Shown in pieces: positions 33,110 through 45,041 of a stretch of DNA of 64,000 bases. The stretch comes from Megamerina dolium. Lineage: Eukaryota; Arthropoda; Insecta; Diptera; Megamerinidae. The notes under the pieces were generated by a model. It ran no database searches and had not been told where the DNA came from. It saw only the letters and a list, made by a program, of their open reading frames with translations. The position numbers and the translations under genes are program-made. The stretch covers positions 44,517,554-44,581,553 of the forward strand of contig OY978525.1 in NCBI GenBank assembly GCA_963854835.1. The letters are read 5' to 3'. The stretch's first letter is position 1, and each line of letters starts with the position of its first letter.

Positions 33110-34095
33110 ACTCAGTATTGTTTGAACATGCGTCAAAGATTGACACCAGAAAGAGAAAATACACCATATTTTACAGTTTTTCTTCGATAAAGGCGAAAAC
33201 GCAACCCACACGGCTGAAAATGTGTAACAACCAATCACGTGCAGTTTTGGTTTCGTCGATTCCGTTCCGGTAATTTTGATTTCAAAAATGCACCACGCTC
33301 TTGAAGGCCAATTGTCGAAAATATCGATAAAAATAATGGAAATCGTCGAGTCTGACCGTCATGTAAGAACTGTTTCAAAAGATACAAAAAGAAGCTCGGT
33401 GTATGGGTGCTAAACGAGTTGACGCAAAAAAACCTCATGGACCGAATTTTTATCTGCGAATCGCTGCTATATCCCAACAAAATCGATACATTCCTGAAGC
33501 GGATGGTTACTGGTGATGAAAAGTGGGTCACTTACGACAACGTCAAGCGAAAACGGTCGTGGCCGAATCGCGGTGAGCCGGCGCAAACGGTGGCCAAGCC
33601 AGGATTTACTTTCAGGAAGGTTTTGCTATGTGTTTGGTGGGATTGGCAAGGAATCATCTACTTTGAGCGGCTCCCCTACGGCCAAACTTTTAACTCGGAC
33701 CTGTACAGTCACCAATTGGACCATCTAAAGAAAGCAACCGCTCAGAAGCGGCCAGCATTGGCCAATAGCAGAGGAATTGTGTTCCATCAGGACAATGCTA
33801 GACTACACACATCGATAGGGACTTGCCAGAAGCTCCGGGAGCTTGAGTGGGTGATTCTTATGCATCCACCTTATAGTCCGGACCTGGCACCAAGTGATTA
33901 TTACCAGTTCCTGTCTATGGCGAATGGTTTTGCTGGTGAAAAATTCGGGTCAAGAGAAGCTTGTGAAAATCAACTGTCCCAGTTTTTTAACAATAGGGAC
34001 GAGGGTTCTATGAGAGTGGCATTATGAAATTACCTTCAAAATGGCATCAAGTTATCGAAAGTGCGCGAAAGTCACCAATAAGAGTGGACGTGTTT
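33110..34095 (+). mobile_element. mariner element remnant
   Basis: A degenerate mariner transposase gene whose 3' flank runs to about 34,095, directly before the 5' end of Jockey J2. Clear terminal repeats were not found. Confidence 0.85.
33225..34080 (+). pseudogene. mariner transposase (DD34D), N-terminally deleted
   Basis: HTH1-region pieces (VQFWFRRFRSGNFDF at about 33,240, then the GRPI-like and MEIVESDRHV stretch to 33,363) are followed directly by LGVWVLNELTQKNLMDRI, so HTH2 and the linker are lost. The catalytic part is open from 33,407 to 34,027: MVTGDEKWVTYDN (first Asp), FHQDNARLH (second Asp) and HPPYSPDLAPSDY (third Asp). The frame shifts near 34,015 before a degenerate C-terminus. 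A cut-and-paste transposase, not functional here. Confidence 0.9.
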
Positions 34096-34169
34096 CTTTT
34101 GATTTTTAGAAAAAAAAAAAAAAAAACAAATTAAATAATAATATAATTTGCAAACATTTTGTTTATAAT

Positions 34170-35823
34170 ATGAGTGTTCAGCGCTCTCCTCTCCGGCAAC
34201 GGCAATCGCCTGTTAATGTGTGTGTAAACAATAATTTGCAATCACCCGCGCAAAACCCCCCGATAAGTGCATTATCAAATAAAACAGTTGATACACACTG
34301 CACAAGTGAAAGTAACAGTGCAAATCTTTTGCCTGCACATATTAAAAATTCATCAAATTTTGCAACAACAATAAATACAGAAAAAAAATAATAATTTGTT
34401 CTATCGTGATATACTATCTCCCTCTATACCGTGGAGTGTACAATGTGCTTCTCCTGCTGTAACACCAACAGCTACAACATCAAAGCAATCAAATAACGGC
34501 ACTTCTACTGAAGTGCATGACCCAGTAGTTAAAGCAACTAGTGCGATGACTAATAAAGAACCAGTTGCTGTTCAAACTGGTATTGATCGCTACATTACTG
34601 TAGTAAAGCGAAAGAGAAGTCCGCAAAATTCAAAACAAATGAATTCAACAAAAATTCAAAAGCAGAACACTGTCCCTATTAGTTCGGAAAATAGATACGC
34701 TCTGCTTTCAGGTGATGAAAGTGACGAAAATATTATCTCCAAGAAAAATTTCAAACCTCCACCCATTTTCTTGAGAGAACGCAACTCAGATAAGTTGATT
34801 TCTAGAATTACAAGTCTTATAGGACCAAAGAATTTCCATGTTGTTCCTATTCGCAAAGGCCAAATTGAGGAAACAAAAGTGCAAATCTACAGCGAAACTC
34901 ATTATCGCAAAGTAATAGCGGAATTTGATGCTGTAAAAAAGAATTACTACACATATCAGCTAAAAAGTAGTAAGGGCTTAATCGTTGTACTCAAAGGCGT
35001 CGAACCCAACGTTGATATTAACGAAATCAAACTTGCCCTTCAGGAAGAAGGGTTTCAAGCCAAAACAGTATTCAACATTCTCAACAAGAGCAATATACCT
35101 CAACCGTTATATCGTATTGAGCTTCAGCCTGAAACAAAACCCCTAAAAAAAGGTGAAGTACACCCCATATATAAAATTCGATATTTATTGCATCGCAAAA
35201 TCACAATCGAAGAACCCCATAAGAGAACTGGACCTCCTCAGTGCAGCAACTGCCAAGAATATGGACATACTAAAACATATTGTACCCTGCCAGCTGTTTG
35301 TGTGATTTGTGGAGATCTCCATAAATCAAACATATGCCCAAAATCTAAAGGCGATGCTAGCATGAAAAAATGCAGCAATTGTGGAGGTAATCACACCGCA
35401 AATTATAGAGGTTGCCCAGTATATACAACCCTAAAGCTAAATTTCTCCGCTAGCAATCAACCTCTAAAACCAGTTGAGCAAACTCAGATAGCCAACTCAA
35501 GTAAGAGACAAAATATTGATGCAACACATTTCTTCTCTGCAATACCAAACAAGAATCAAACCAATTCATACGCTAGCGTGTTAAAACAAAACCCACACCA
35601 ACAAAGCAATGTAAATAATGAGCAGAAACACTCACTGCCCACCCAACAGCCAAGTACCCTTGAACATTTGCTTCAAACATTAATTCAAAATATGAACCAA
35701 TTCATGAACTCAATGCAAACAATGATGCAAGAAATGATGAAAAATCAATCGATGCTACTCCAAACATTTCTATCCAGACCATCAGTTGCCTTAAGATATG
35801 CCACTGGAACGCCAACGGCTTAA
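34170..35823 (+). pseudogene. J2 ORF1 (Gag-like), one frameshift in an A8 run
   Basis: It starts MSVQRSPLRQRQS at 34,170 and stops at 34,389 right after the A run at 34,381-34,388. The same reading continues in the next frame (NNLFYRDILSP) and stays open to 35,823. The C-terminal half has an RRM-like fold region (SSKGLIVVLKGVEPNVDINE, residues about 190-280 of the long frame) and three zinc knuckles (CSNCQEYGHTKTYC, CVICGDLHKSNIC, CSNCGGNH...C), then a Q/M-rich tail. It is a nucleic-acid chaperone that binds element RNA. The lesion could be mutation, a sequencing error in a homopolymer, or less likely programmed slippage. Confidence 0.9.
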
Positions 35824-38429
35824 GCCAGCACCGTTTGGAGCTAATTCAATTCCTTGAATCCAGCCAAATCGACATAATGATGATATCTGAGACCCATTTC
35901 ACTGACAAAAATTGCTACCAAATACCATATTACAAACTGTACACCACAAATCATCCGCATGGTAAGGCACGCGGAGGAACTGCCATATTGATAAAAAGCA
36001 GAATAAAAGATCATGTTCTCGAAGATTTCAGTAGCGTCTACTTGCAAGCAACATCTATATGTCTGGAAGAATACATCTCTAAGCTAGTAATATCTGCGAT
36101 ATACTGTCCCCCAAGATACAGTATTACCGAACAGCAATATAAAGAATTTTTCTCAACTCTTGGTAGCAAATTCTTGGTTGCTGGCGATTTCAACGCCAAA
36201 CACACTCACTGGGGCTCCCGATTAATAACTCCAAAAGGCAAAAGACTATGTTCAATCATCACTAACCACGGCTACGATGTTATTTCAAATGGTCAACCGA
36301 CATATTGGCCGACGGACAAGAGGAAAATACCCGATCTCATAGACTTTGGAGTCGCCAAAGGTTTGCAGATGGAAAATATCTCCACAGAGTGTAATTATGA
36401 TCTATCATCTGACCACTCACCCACGGTAATATCTATAAAATTACCAAGCCCCCAAAGCAATTGCGTTAGAAAGAAAATAGACTGGTTAAAATTCAAGAAA
36501 TATATAAATTCCCATCTTCCTCTGAGTACTGTATTAAGAAATGGACACGATGTAGACTCAGCACTCGAAAAATTCAACCAGCTGCTCTCATTAGCTCTCA
36601 GGTCAGCCACCTGCACAAAGGTATGCAAGCAATCAAACTATAGCCCATACACACCAGCCGATATTGAATTGCTAGTAAGACAGAAAAGAAGACTCCGAAG
36701 ACAATGGCAAGAATTCAGATCACCGAATCTGAAAACACATCTACAGCACTGCACTCGAAAGTTAAAGCAAGCCTTAAAAAATAAAAACAACAAAGAGTTA
36801 GAAGAGCACATAGCGAAATTAACACCTGGTGAAGCATCAGACTACTCTTTGTGGAAATCAGCAAAAAAATCAAATCGGCCAATTCTCACTGATTCCCCCA
36901 TCCGTTTGAGTGACGGTAATTGGGCTAGAAGCAACTGTGAGAAGGGTTTGGCTTTTGCAAACCACCTAAAAAGTGTGTTTACACCCAATCCACCCTCTTC
37001 ACAGTCCTCATTACCAATATTAACTTCTCAACCTTGCTCAATAACGCTCAAAATTAAAAAAAAGGACATATTCAAAGCAATTTATAAAGATTTAAACCCA
37101 AAAAAATCCCCTGGTCCAGATAAAATTACCGGTAAAATGATAAAAGAGCTACCTCCGGCTTCAGTAATTCATCTGATGCACATTTTCAATGCTATCCTTC
37201 GTATTAAACACTATCCCAAATGCTGGAAAACTTCAAAAATTATTATGATAGCAAAACCAGGAAAAGACCCTACAAAAGTTGCATCGTACAGACCTATCAG
37301 CCTCCTGCCTCTACTTTCTAAAGTATTCGAAAAACTACTTGTCATGAATATAACTCCATTTATTAATCTCAACCAACTGATTCCTCAACATCAGTTTGGA
37401 TTTAGAAAACAGCACGGCACAATAGAACAAGTCCACCGCATTGTAACTCTGATAAGGAACACTTTTGAAGAAAAAAAGTATTGCTCAGCTATCTTTCTTG
37501 ATATCACTCAAGCTTTCGATAAAGTATGGCACGATGGCCTTATTTACAAACTCAAACTATTACTGCCTGCAAATGTCTCCTCATTGCTTAGTAGCTACCT
37601 CACGAAAAGACAATTTCTCGTACATCACAAGGATTACACAACAAATCCATTGGATATTCACGCTGGCGTTCCTCAAGGAAGCGTTTTGGGTCCCTTACTG
37701 TATCTCTTATACACTTCAGATATGCCCAACAATAACTATACATTCATATCGACCTTTGCTGGTGATACGGCAATATTGTGCTCTCGCTCTAACCCCATAG
37801 AAGCTACTAAACTCCTGCAGACTCATGTCGATTCTCTCGAAATCTGGCTAGCAAAATGGCGTATAAAATTCAATGAATCAAAGAGCGTACATGTAACCTT
37901 CACGCTAAGGCTAGATACATGTCCCCCACTTAAAATTAATGGCCAATCAGTTCCACAATGTTCCTCAACAAAGTACTTGGGTATTCACCTCGACAGAAGG
38001 CTGACATGGAAAAATCACATAGAGGCAAAGAAAACTCAGATCAAGCTTAAAATGAATCAGTTATGGTGGCTGTTACACAAAAGATCAAAGTTGAATCTTG
38101 AATACAAAGTGCTATTATATAAAGCAATCCTGAAACCAATCTGGACTTATGGTATTCAGTTTTGGGGCACCGCATCTCCCTCTAATATCGAAAAATTGCA
38201 GCGAATACAATCCAAGAGTCTGCGAATTATTGTAAACGCGCCTTGGTATATGAGGAACGTTAACATCCATCGAGATTTAAATGTATCCACAATTTCTGAG
38301 GAAGTTGCAATGTCCTGCAGAAGCTACATTCAAAAATTACACAATCATCCGAATCCCCTTGCTAGGCAATTGTTGCTGAGCAAGGGGCATCGTCGATTAA
38401 AAAGAAAAGACACACTGAATATGCTGTAA
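35790..38429 (+). CDS. J2 ORF2: endonuclease-reverse transcriptase, open but RT box mutated
   Basis: A continuous frame. The APE endonuclease starts LKICHWNANGLSQHR (about 35,790) with later ETHF, GDFNAKHTHWGS and SSDHSP; a basic linker follows; the RT has KSPGPDKITGKMI, ASYRPISLLPLLSKVFEK, QHQFGFRKQHG, FLDITQAFDKVWHDGL and GVPQGSVLGPLLYLLY. The catalytic box reads FAGD (Gly codon 37,761-37,763) where J1 and J3 read FADD. No ATG precedes the WNANG motif; the frame overlaps the end of ORF1, so translation probably depends on reinitiation or an unusual start. It nicks target DNA and primes cDNA synthesis, but this copy should be RT-dead. Confidence 0.93.
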   Translation, partial: LKICHWNANGLSQHRLELIQFLESSQIDIMMISETHFTDKNCYQIPYYKLYTTNHPHGKARGGTAILIKSRIKDHVLEDFSSVYLQATSICLEEYISKLVISAIYCPPRYSITEQQYKEFFSTLGSKFLVAGDFNAKHTHWGSRLITPKGKRLCSIITNHGYDVISNGQPTYWPTDKRKIPDLIDFGVAKGLQMENISTECNYDLSSDHSPTVISIKLPSPQSNCVRKKIDWLKFKKYINSHLPLSTVLRNGHDVDSALEKFNQLLSLALRSATCTKVCKQSNYSPYTPADIELLVRQKRRLRRQWQEFRSPNLKTHLQHCTRKLKQALKNKNNKELEEHIAKLTPGEASDYSLWKSAKKSNRPILTDSPIRLSDGNWARSNCEKGLAFANHLKSVFTPNPPSSQSSLPILTSQPCSITLKIKKKDIFKAIYKDLNPKKSPGPDKITGKMIKELPPASVIHLMHIFNAILRIKHYPKCWKTSKIIMIAKPGKDPTKVASYRPISLLPLLSKVFEKLLVMNITPFINLNQLIPQHQFGFRKQHGTIEQVHRIVTLIRNTFEEKKYCSAIFLDITQAFDKVWHDGLIYKLKLLLPANVSSLLSSYLTKRQFLVHHKDYTTNPLDIHAGVPQGSVLGPLLYLLYTSDMPNNNYTFISTFAGDTAILCSRSNPIEATKLLQTHVDSLEIWLAKWRIKFNESKSVHVTFTLRLDTCPPLKINGQSVPQCSSTKYLGIHLDRRLTWKNHIEAKKTQIKLKMNQLWWLLHKRSKLNLEYKVLLYKAILKPIWTYGIQFWGTASPSNIEKLQRIQSKSLRIIVNAPWYMRNVNIHRDLNVSTISEEVAMSCRSYIQKLHNHPNPLARQLLLSKGHRRLKRKDTLNML

Positions 38430-38575
38430 ACTTGCTACATCTCGCGACTCACCAAATTGTGATGGAACGTAGGGGATATCACATAGTTTTATTTAGTTTG
38501 TAAGATTTGAATACTTATTGTTAGTTTCTTGTATTTAAGAAAGATTCAATAAAAAAAAAAATAAGCTAACAAAAA

Positions 38576-38689
38576 AAATAGTTATCGAACAAAACGGTGC
38601 ATATTCGACATAAATCGGATCATTCTAACTATGCTAAGTAAAACCTTCAATTTAATGCAAAAATAATGGATTTCTTTTTAATAGACTTT
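38576..38689. other. Short AT-rich spacer
   Basis: About 110 bp between the J2 tail and the (TA)n tract; nothing recognised. Confidence 0.6.

Positions 38690-39958
<1,269 letters not shown>

Positions 39959-40000
<42 letters not shown>
39959..40000. repeat. (TA)n microsatellite, right flank of DD41D mariner
   Basis: About 42 bp of pure TA repeat. Confidence 0.95.
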
Positions 40001-40003
<3 letters not shown>

Positions 40004-40106
40004 TTGAGGGGGGAAAGTTGCCGGTGGGCCACAAGTTGGTTGATGGCGCGCTGGGAGCACACACACACACACGCACGTTTAATTTAGGTTGGTTTAGGGA
40101 ATTAGT
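40001..40106 (+). repeat. Inverted-repeat arm 1
   Basis: It starts gagttgagg and runs through ttgccggtgggccacaagtt, gcgctgggagcacaca, the (CA)n and cgcacgtttaattt to aattagt. It is complementary to arm 2 at 40,833-40,950. Confidence 0.85.
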
Positions 40107-40469
40107 AAAAAAAAAATAAATATGTGGCACTTAAAGCCCCAAAGGGTTCATTGGCCGAGCTTCTCTTCCATTACTGTTGTGCGTCTTAAATTTGGACAGT
40201 ATTAGAAGGGACCTACTGATTTTAACCGGTTCCGAACGGCAGAACACTTGTGACGTCACCTTTTCTGAGCTTTGTCACAGAGTTCTTTTAGAAGCTTTTT
40301 CATGGCAAGCTGTTACTGTCGGAATAATTGCCAATTGCTTGCCGACAGGTGGGTACCATTCGAAAGAAAAATCTTATCGATATTAAATTTGTTATGCATC
40401 AGCCGGGGATTGAACCACGACCTACAGATCAGAATGCGAACACATTAACCACTGAGCTACGGCACCCAA
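40107..40469 (-). mobile_element. tRNA-derived SINE, copy 2
   Basis: A reverse-complement copy: on the minus strand it opens gggtgccgtagctcagtgg and has box B ggttcaatccc. The body is the same as copy 1, and the tail (cacatatttatttttttttt) ends at 40,107, exactly where inverted-repeat arm 1 ends. No target duplication is visible; the 5' side abuts a LINE RNase H scrap. Confidence 0.88.
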
Positions 40470-40470
40470 T

Positions 40471-40560
40471 GTGCCGAATGTGTTCAGAAACTTAACGGAT
40501 GTGCTCATAGTAATGCGATTACTCTTATGTGGGTGAAGGGACATATTGGTATTGGCAACC
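40471..40560 (+). pseudogene. LINE RNase H scrap
   Basis: About 85 bp nearly identical to part of the RNase H of element L1 (reverse complement of about 29,345-29,430), reading NVFRNLTDVLIVMR in one frame and covering the ITLMWVK.HIGI motif in the coding frame. Both ends are abrupt. Confidence 0.8.
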
Positions 40561-40832
40561 AACAGCAAATTTGTTATTTTCGCTATTTGCTTCTCTCTCT
40601 CTCTCTCTCTCACCTTTTCTTATTTTCTCCTTCCTTTTGTTTTTTGCTTTTTTGGTTTGGTTATTATTCTGAATTTTATCACGACAGTGCGCGAATTTAT
40701 TATATCCCGATTTATTCCTTTTTTTCTTTAAATATCTCTTTATATACAAGTGTTGTATTGTGATTCTAAAACTAAGATTAAAATCGAAAACAACAGAACA
40801 AATTAAAAGTGTTTACTTAAATTAAAATTAAA
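40561..40832. other. Spacer with short (CT)n tract, nothing recognised
   Basis: A CT repeat at about 40,591-40,612, then T-rich and later A-rich unique-looking sequence. No coding sequence. Confidence 0.6.
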
Positions 40833-40950
40833 ACTAATTCTCCAACCCAAATTAAACGTGCGTGTGTGTGTGTGCTCCCAGCGCGTCATCATCTACAGCG
40901 GCAAGGTTTGAACCAACTTGTGGCCCACCGGCAATTTCCCTCCTCAACTC
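40833..40950 (-). repeat. Inverted-repeat arm 2
   Basis: The reverse complement of arm 1 with a 20-bp insertion (around atcatctacagcgg) and small differences. It lies directly upstream of the probable BEL-3 leader (atggtccttccagccggatcg), so the arm may be the end of a BEL LTR. Confidence 0.8.
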
Positions 40951-41763
40951 AACATTTTATGGTCCTTCCAGCCGGATCGGCTCTCAACGTTTGGTAAGAA
41001 TATCTTTCCACCCAGGTACGTGCCAATACGATTATGCAAAAATGGTTTACTGATATATTATACGTGAATGTGTATATGTAAATTTCTCGATTGTTCCCCA
41101 ATATATGTATTTATATTTACATACTGCTATATAAAGTGCACATTTGCACATATAATGCAAATGAACATATTCACACATAAAATATAAAAACCACTAAATA
41201 TATACAATATAGGCCAAAACCTGTTGAAGGCCATTGATACCAACAAATAAATTGTTATAAATATTTCGGAACAAACCACTTGTTGTTTTTTCTTCTCCCA
41301 AAGTTTCCCTACATAAAGAGTACATACACACATATTGCGAGTCGGTGTTGTTTCTTTTCCCATACTCTACAATTGTTGTAAGATTGGCTGCTGTCGATAA
41401 GCAACAAAAGCACATACATATATACGTGCCTATTATATTTGCCTATTATCAATAAAAACATCAACAACAATTAGTGCATACTACCTGCCGTTTGTTTTCT
41501 TTTGGTTTTGGTCTGCTTATATACTTTATAATATTAAGTAGCATCCTAGGTAACACGACCTCGAGGACAAAAAGTCCTGTTGACCCCTAGAGTGAAATTT
41601 TAAAAAATAAAATAAAACACTTTTATATAAGTGTTAGTATCACTTGATGCCAATCGCGTATTATACTTGTTCTCCTTTTGAAAATCTTGCGCATTGTCTG
41701 TTTTCGCTCTCTCCCTCCCTAATAATCAATTACTGTCTAAAATATTCAAAACCATTTGAGCAA
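40951..41763 (+). other. Probable BEL-3 leader/LTR region, noncoding
   Basis: Upstream of BEL-3 gag. AT-rich, with an aataaaaa polyadenylation-like signal at about 41,451 and TATATAAAG at about 41,130. This fits an LTR plus leader, but I could not fix boundaries or a PBS. Confidence 0.45.
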
Positions 41764-42990
41764 ATGTCCGACGTCAAGCGGTTTAAAGCTGTCGTGGAGG
41801 AAATCCACACATTTGACAGGTATTTCCAAACCCTCAGTGAAGATACCCACAGCACTTTCTCTCTGGGTATCCAGAAAAAGGAGTTCGAGACCCTATAGAA
41901 TAGTTGGCGGACGGCGTGGGAATAGATAATCTCTGCGGAGGAAGATGTAGACGGAATAGAAGAGGTAAAGGAAGCATACCGAGAGTGCCAGGTGGCTTAT
42001 ACTTAGTGCCTCTCTAACATTAACTCCCATCTCTATGACCTGACCGTTATAGTGCCTTCTCCGATTGCTGCTCATACTCCAACTACTCATAATTCCCCGA
42101 ATAATAACATTGAGCAAGTTTTTCCCTCTATTCAGTTGCGTCCATGCGATACAGCCTGCTTTTCCGGCGATTATGTATCGTGGCCAAGTTTTTGCGATTT
42201 GTTTACTGCGTTATCCACGTCTGTCGCCAGTGGAAAAACTATACCATTTGCTTCAGAAAACCCTAGGTGAAGCACATAGCATCATTCAGTCTGCTCCCTT
42301 GACTAATGATGGCTTCGCTCTTGCATGGCATAATCTCGAGGAGAGGTATGAAAATAAGAGAAATCTGATCAACTTACAGTTGAAATCTCTCCAGGCGGTA
42401 ACTTACGAAACCGGCCCTAACTTAAAACGATTACGACGAACGATAAATGACAGCATTACCCATCTAAAGCTAAATATCGACACCTTTCACTGGGATGCAA
42501 TTTTCGTTTATTTGTGTTCAACGAAGATTCCCGACACGACTCTCTGTCTTTGGGAGCAGTCTTTCAAAAATAAGTGAGAACTCAATAAGTGGAGTGATTT
42601 CGACGCCTTCTTAACCGAGCGATATCAAACGTTAGAATCGGTCTCGGATACCCGAAGTGGTTCCCGGCAACTCAGCCAGCCACAGAATCGGCAATTCCCC
42701 CACCCATCGAATCGGCAACCCGGTCGGTTCGACTCTCCCAGGCGATCGACTATTCCTCCAATGACTTCCAGGAAAATCAATACGTACCACAACGTTGTAA
42801 CTCGTAATTGTCCAGTGTGGCGAAAGATACACACTCTTCGTTCCTGTCCCGATTTCCTGAAGCTGTCAGTAGAAGAGCGGTTCAATATAGTCAGAAGGCA
42901 TAAGCTCTATACCAATTGCTTAGCCAACTCACATGAGTACCGTAGTTGCAAGAGCCCATTCACGTGCTCATCATGAAAAAATAAGCATCA
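41764..42990 (+). pseudogene. gag: BEL-3 Gag, broken
   Basis: It starts MSDVKRFKAVVEEIHTFDRY at 41,764 with a stop at 41,896 and others after. A frameshifted central part (IQLRPCDTACFSGDY, then HNLEERYENKRNLINLQLKSL, 42,330-42,400) is typical BEL Gag, and the C-terminal zinc region has HTLRSCPDFLKLSVEERFN and RRHKLYTNCLANSHEYRSCK (42,830-42,950). The first knuckle reads CPVW where CPVC is expected. At least four lesions. Confidence 0.85.
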
Positions 42991-43199
42991 TTCCCTGCTT
43001 CATCGGTCAGAGGATTCCCCTGGAGTTCATCGAGAAGCAACTCCTGCGGATACACCCACTAGAGAGTCAACAGAACGAGTTCATCAACCGTTCGCATCCC
43101 AAGTGCAACCAGCTACAAAGGAAAACCATGACAAGGCTGTGTATTCTACAAGCCACACGACACAAAAACAGACAGTGCTACTGGGACGGGTACGGGTAT

Positions 43200-43570
43200 A
43201 AATTCGGCACCACAACATCTCCTTCACTACTCTAGCACTTATCGATTCCGTTTCGGAAGCCACGTTTATGTCCGAGCGGCTGCGAAATAGGTTGCGCCTC
43301 CCTATTTCAAATGTACGTACGACAGTAACTGGCCTAAACGAGGTCGTTACAGAGCTTCGTCAAAAATTTGTTCGCTGGAGATCAAATCCCCAGTTGACCC
43401 CAGCGTGACAATTAAAGTGGATGCCTTCGTGTTAATCAAGCTCACAGGAAAATTGCCTTCTTGTACAATATCTGCTAACTTACGTAAGGAACTTGCAGGC
43501 TTACGGTTAGCAGATGAAAATCTACATAAAAGTTCCCATGTAGATCTGGTCTTAGGAGGTGACATCTAGC
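43200..43570 (+). pseudogene. BEL-3 protease region
   Basis: LALIDSVSEATFMSERLRNR (43,220-43,285) is the retropepsin active-site region, followed by LRLPISNVRTTVTGLN. The active site reads D-S-V rather than D-S-G. The frame is lost near 43,365. Confidence 0.8.
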
Positions 43571-43859
43571 CATCTAGCAAGAAGGCATTCGTAAGGGCAT
43601 TCTTGGTACCCTGATTGCTCAAAATACGGTTGTCGGTTGGATTATCACTGAAACCCCAAGCGTATGGAACAATTTTATAATTCTATAACAAAATCAGTCT
43701 CAATCGACAAATCTCTCGATTCTGGGAGATCGAAGAACTCCCAAAAATTACTCCCAAGTCTGCCGACGACTTATACTATGAAGAATATTACAAGGAAACC
43801 ACATTCCGTAATAAAGACGGCCATTTTGTTGTGTGATTACCCTTCAAAAAGCAGTTTCC

Positions 43860-44977
43860 CGAGGAGTTATCATTAGGAGATTCGCGCGATTCGGCGCGAG
43901 CTCAATTCTTTGGTAACGAAGTGCGGTTATTCAAGACCCCACAATTTAAGATCGAATATGATCGAGTTCTTACGGAATATGTCGATTTAGGGCATATGAA
44001 GAGAATTGCTAATAATGTGAATTCAGCTCCCGATTTATCGTACTACCTCCCTCATCATGCGGTGGTGAAGCCTGACAGTATGACTACGAAACTTCGTGTG
44101 GTCTTTAATGCATCTAGCCGTACCTCAAGCGGCAAAAGTCTCAATGATGTGTTATGTACTGGTCCTATACTCCAATCAGATTTAATGGTTCTGATTCTCA
44201 GATGGAGGCTTTACAGATTCGTTTTTAAAGCTGACATTGAAAAGATGTATCGGCAAATTCTCGTGCATCCAAAGCACACCCCGTACCAACGAATTTTTTT
44301 CGAAAATCCCAAAACGAAGAACTGCAGAGCTTCGAGCTCCAAACTGTCACATTCGGCGTGAACTGTGCGCCATATTTAGCCATAAGAACTCTCTTGCAAC
44401 TCGCACAAGAGAATGAACTGGTTAACCCGATCGCTTCCGATATTTTAAAACACTCAATGTACGTAGATGACGTACTTGCCGGAGCTCATACGCTGAACGG
44501 AGCTACCACTGCGCGAAAGCAACTCGCCTCTGTGTTGAACACAGCAGGATTCTCGCTGAGGAAATGGACATCGAACCACCAAGATGTTCTTAAAGACCTT
44601 CCTGCAGATCATCTTTTGGATTCTGAGTTCCTGAATATTTCGGACCAGAGTACTGCAAAGACGCTAGGGCTCAAATGGAATGCGGGCTCCGATTATTTTT
44701 TCTTTACCCCAGGCTCACTCCCGAACAAAGCCTCTTTTACAAAACGAGAGGTTCTTTCAATGATTGCCAAGTTATTCGACCCTGCCGGATGGTTGGCACC
44801 CAAAATCATTGTTGCGAAGATGTTGATGCAACAACTGTTGCTCGGCGGTAACGATTGGGATGAAGCTATCAAGCCGTTAACCCTTCATAGTTGGCAGAAG
44901 TTTTTATCAAATTATCCAAATCTGACCGCCATACGCATTCCCCGTTTTGTGCAATTTTCCCCAGACGGCATTTGCTT
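43860..44977 (+). pseudogene. BEL-3 reverse transcriptase
   Basis: Fingers (SAPDLSYYLPHHAVVKPDS, TTKLRVVFNASSRTSSGKS, KADIEKMYRQI) are open at 43,921-44,361. After a one-base shift, the palm (SMYVDDVLAGAHTL, catalytic YVDD), LRKWTSNH, LGLKWN and LFDPAGWLAPKI are open at 44,358-44,984. Apart from this frameshift near 44,330 the RT looks sound. Confidence 0.9.
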
Positions 44978-45041
44978 AATTTAATTTTCGATTGGCAGAT
45001 TAGCCTATTCAGTAGGACGTCCAGCCCATTGGTGGGAATTG

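Larger units (their letters stand above)
34105..38575 (+). mobile_element. Jockey-clade LINE, copy J2 (near full length)
   Basis: A 5' UTR, two overlapping ORFs, a 3' UTR and an A-rich tail. The 3' UTR and tail match J1 and J3. This is the most complete copy and the reference for the family. Two lesions are seen: an extra base in an A8 run of ORF1, and Asp to Gly in the RT catalytic box. Confidence 0.95.
41764..44977 (+). mobile_element. BEL/Pao LTR retrotransposon BEL-3, 5' half
   Basis: Gag, protease and RT in plus orientation, ending abruptly at 44,977 in the RNase H region (QFSPDG). The last about 965 bp are repeated, inverted, in BEL-4 (47,541-48,487). Confidence 0.9.

Noticed and set aside
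32549..33110. Two similar opposite-strand proteins of about 130 residues
   Set aside because: They are products of the R1 3' UTR palindrome, not conserved coding sequence.
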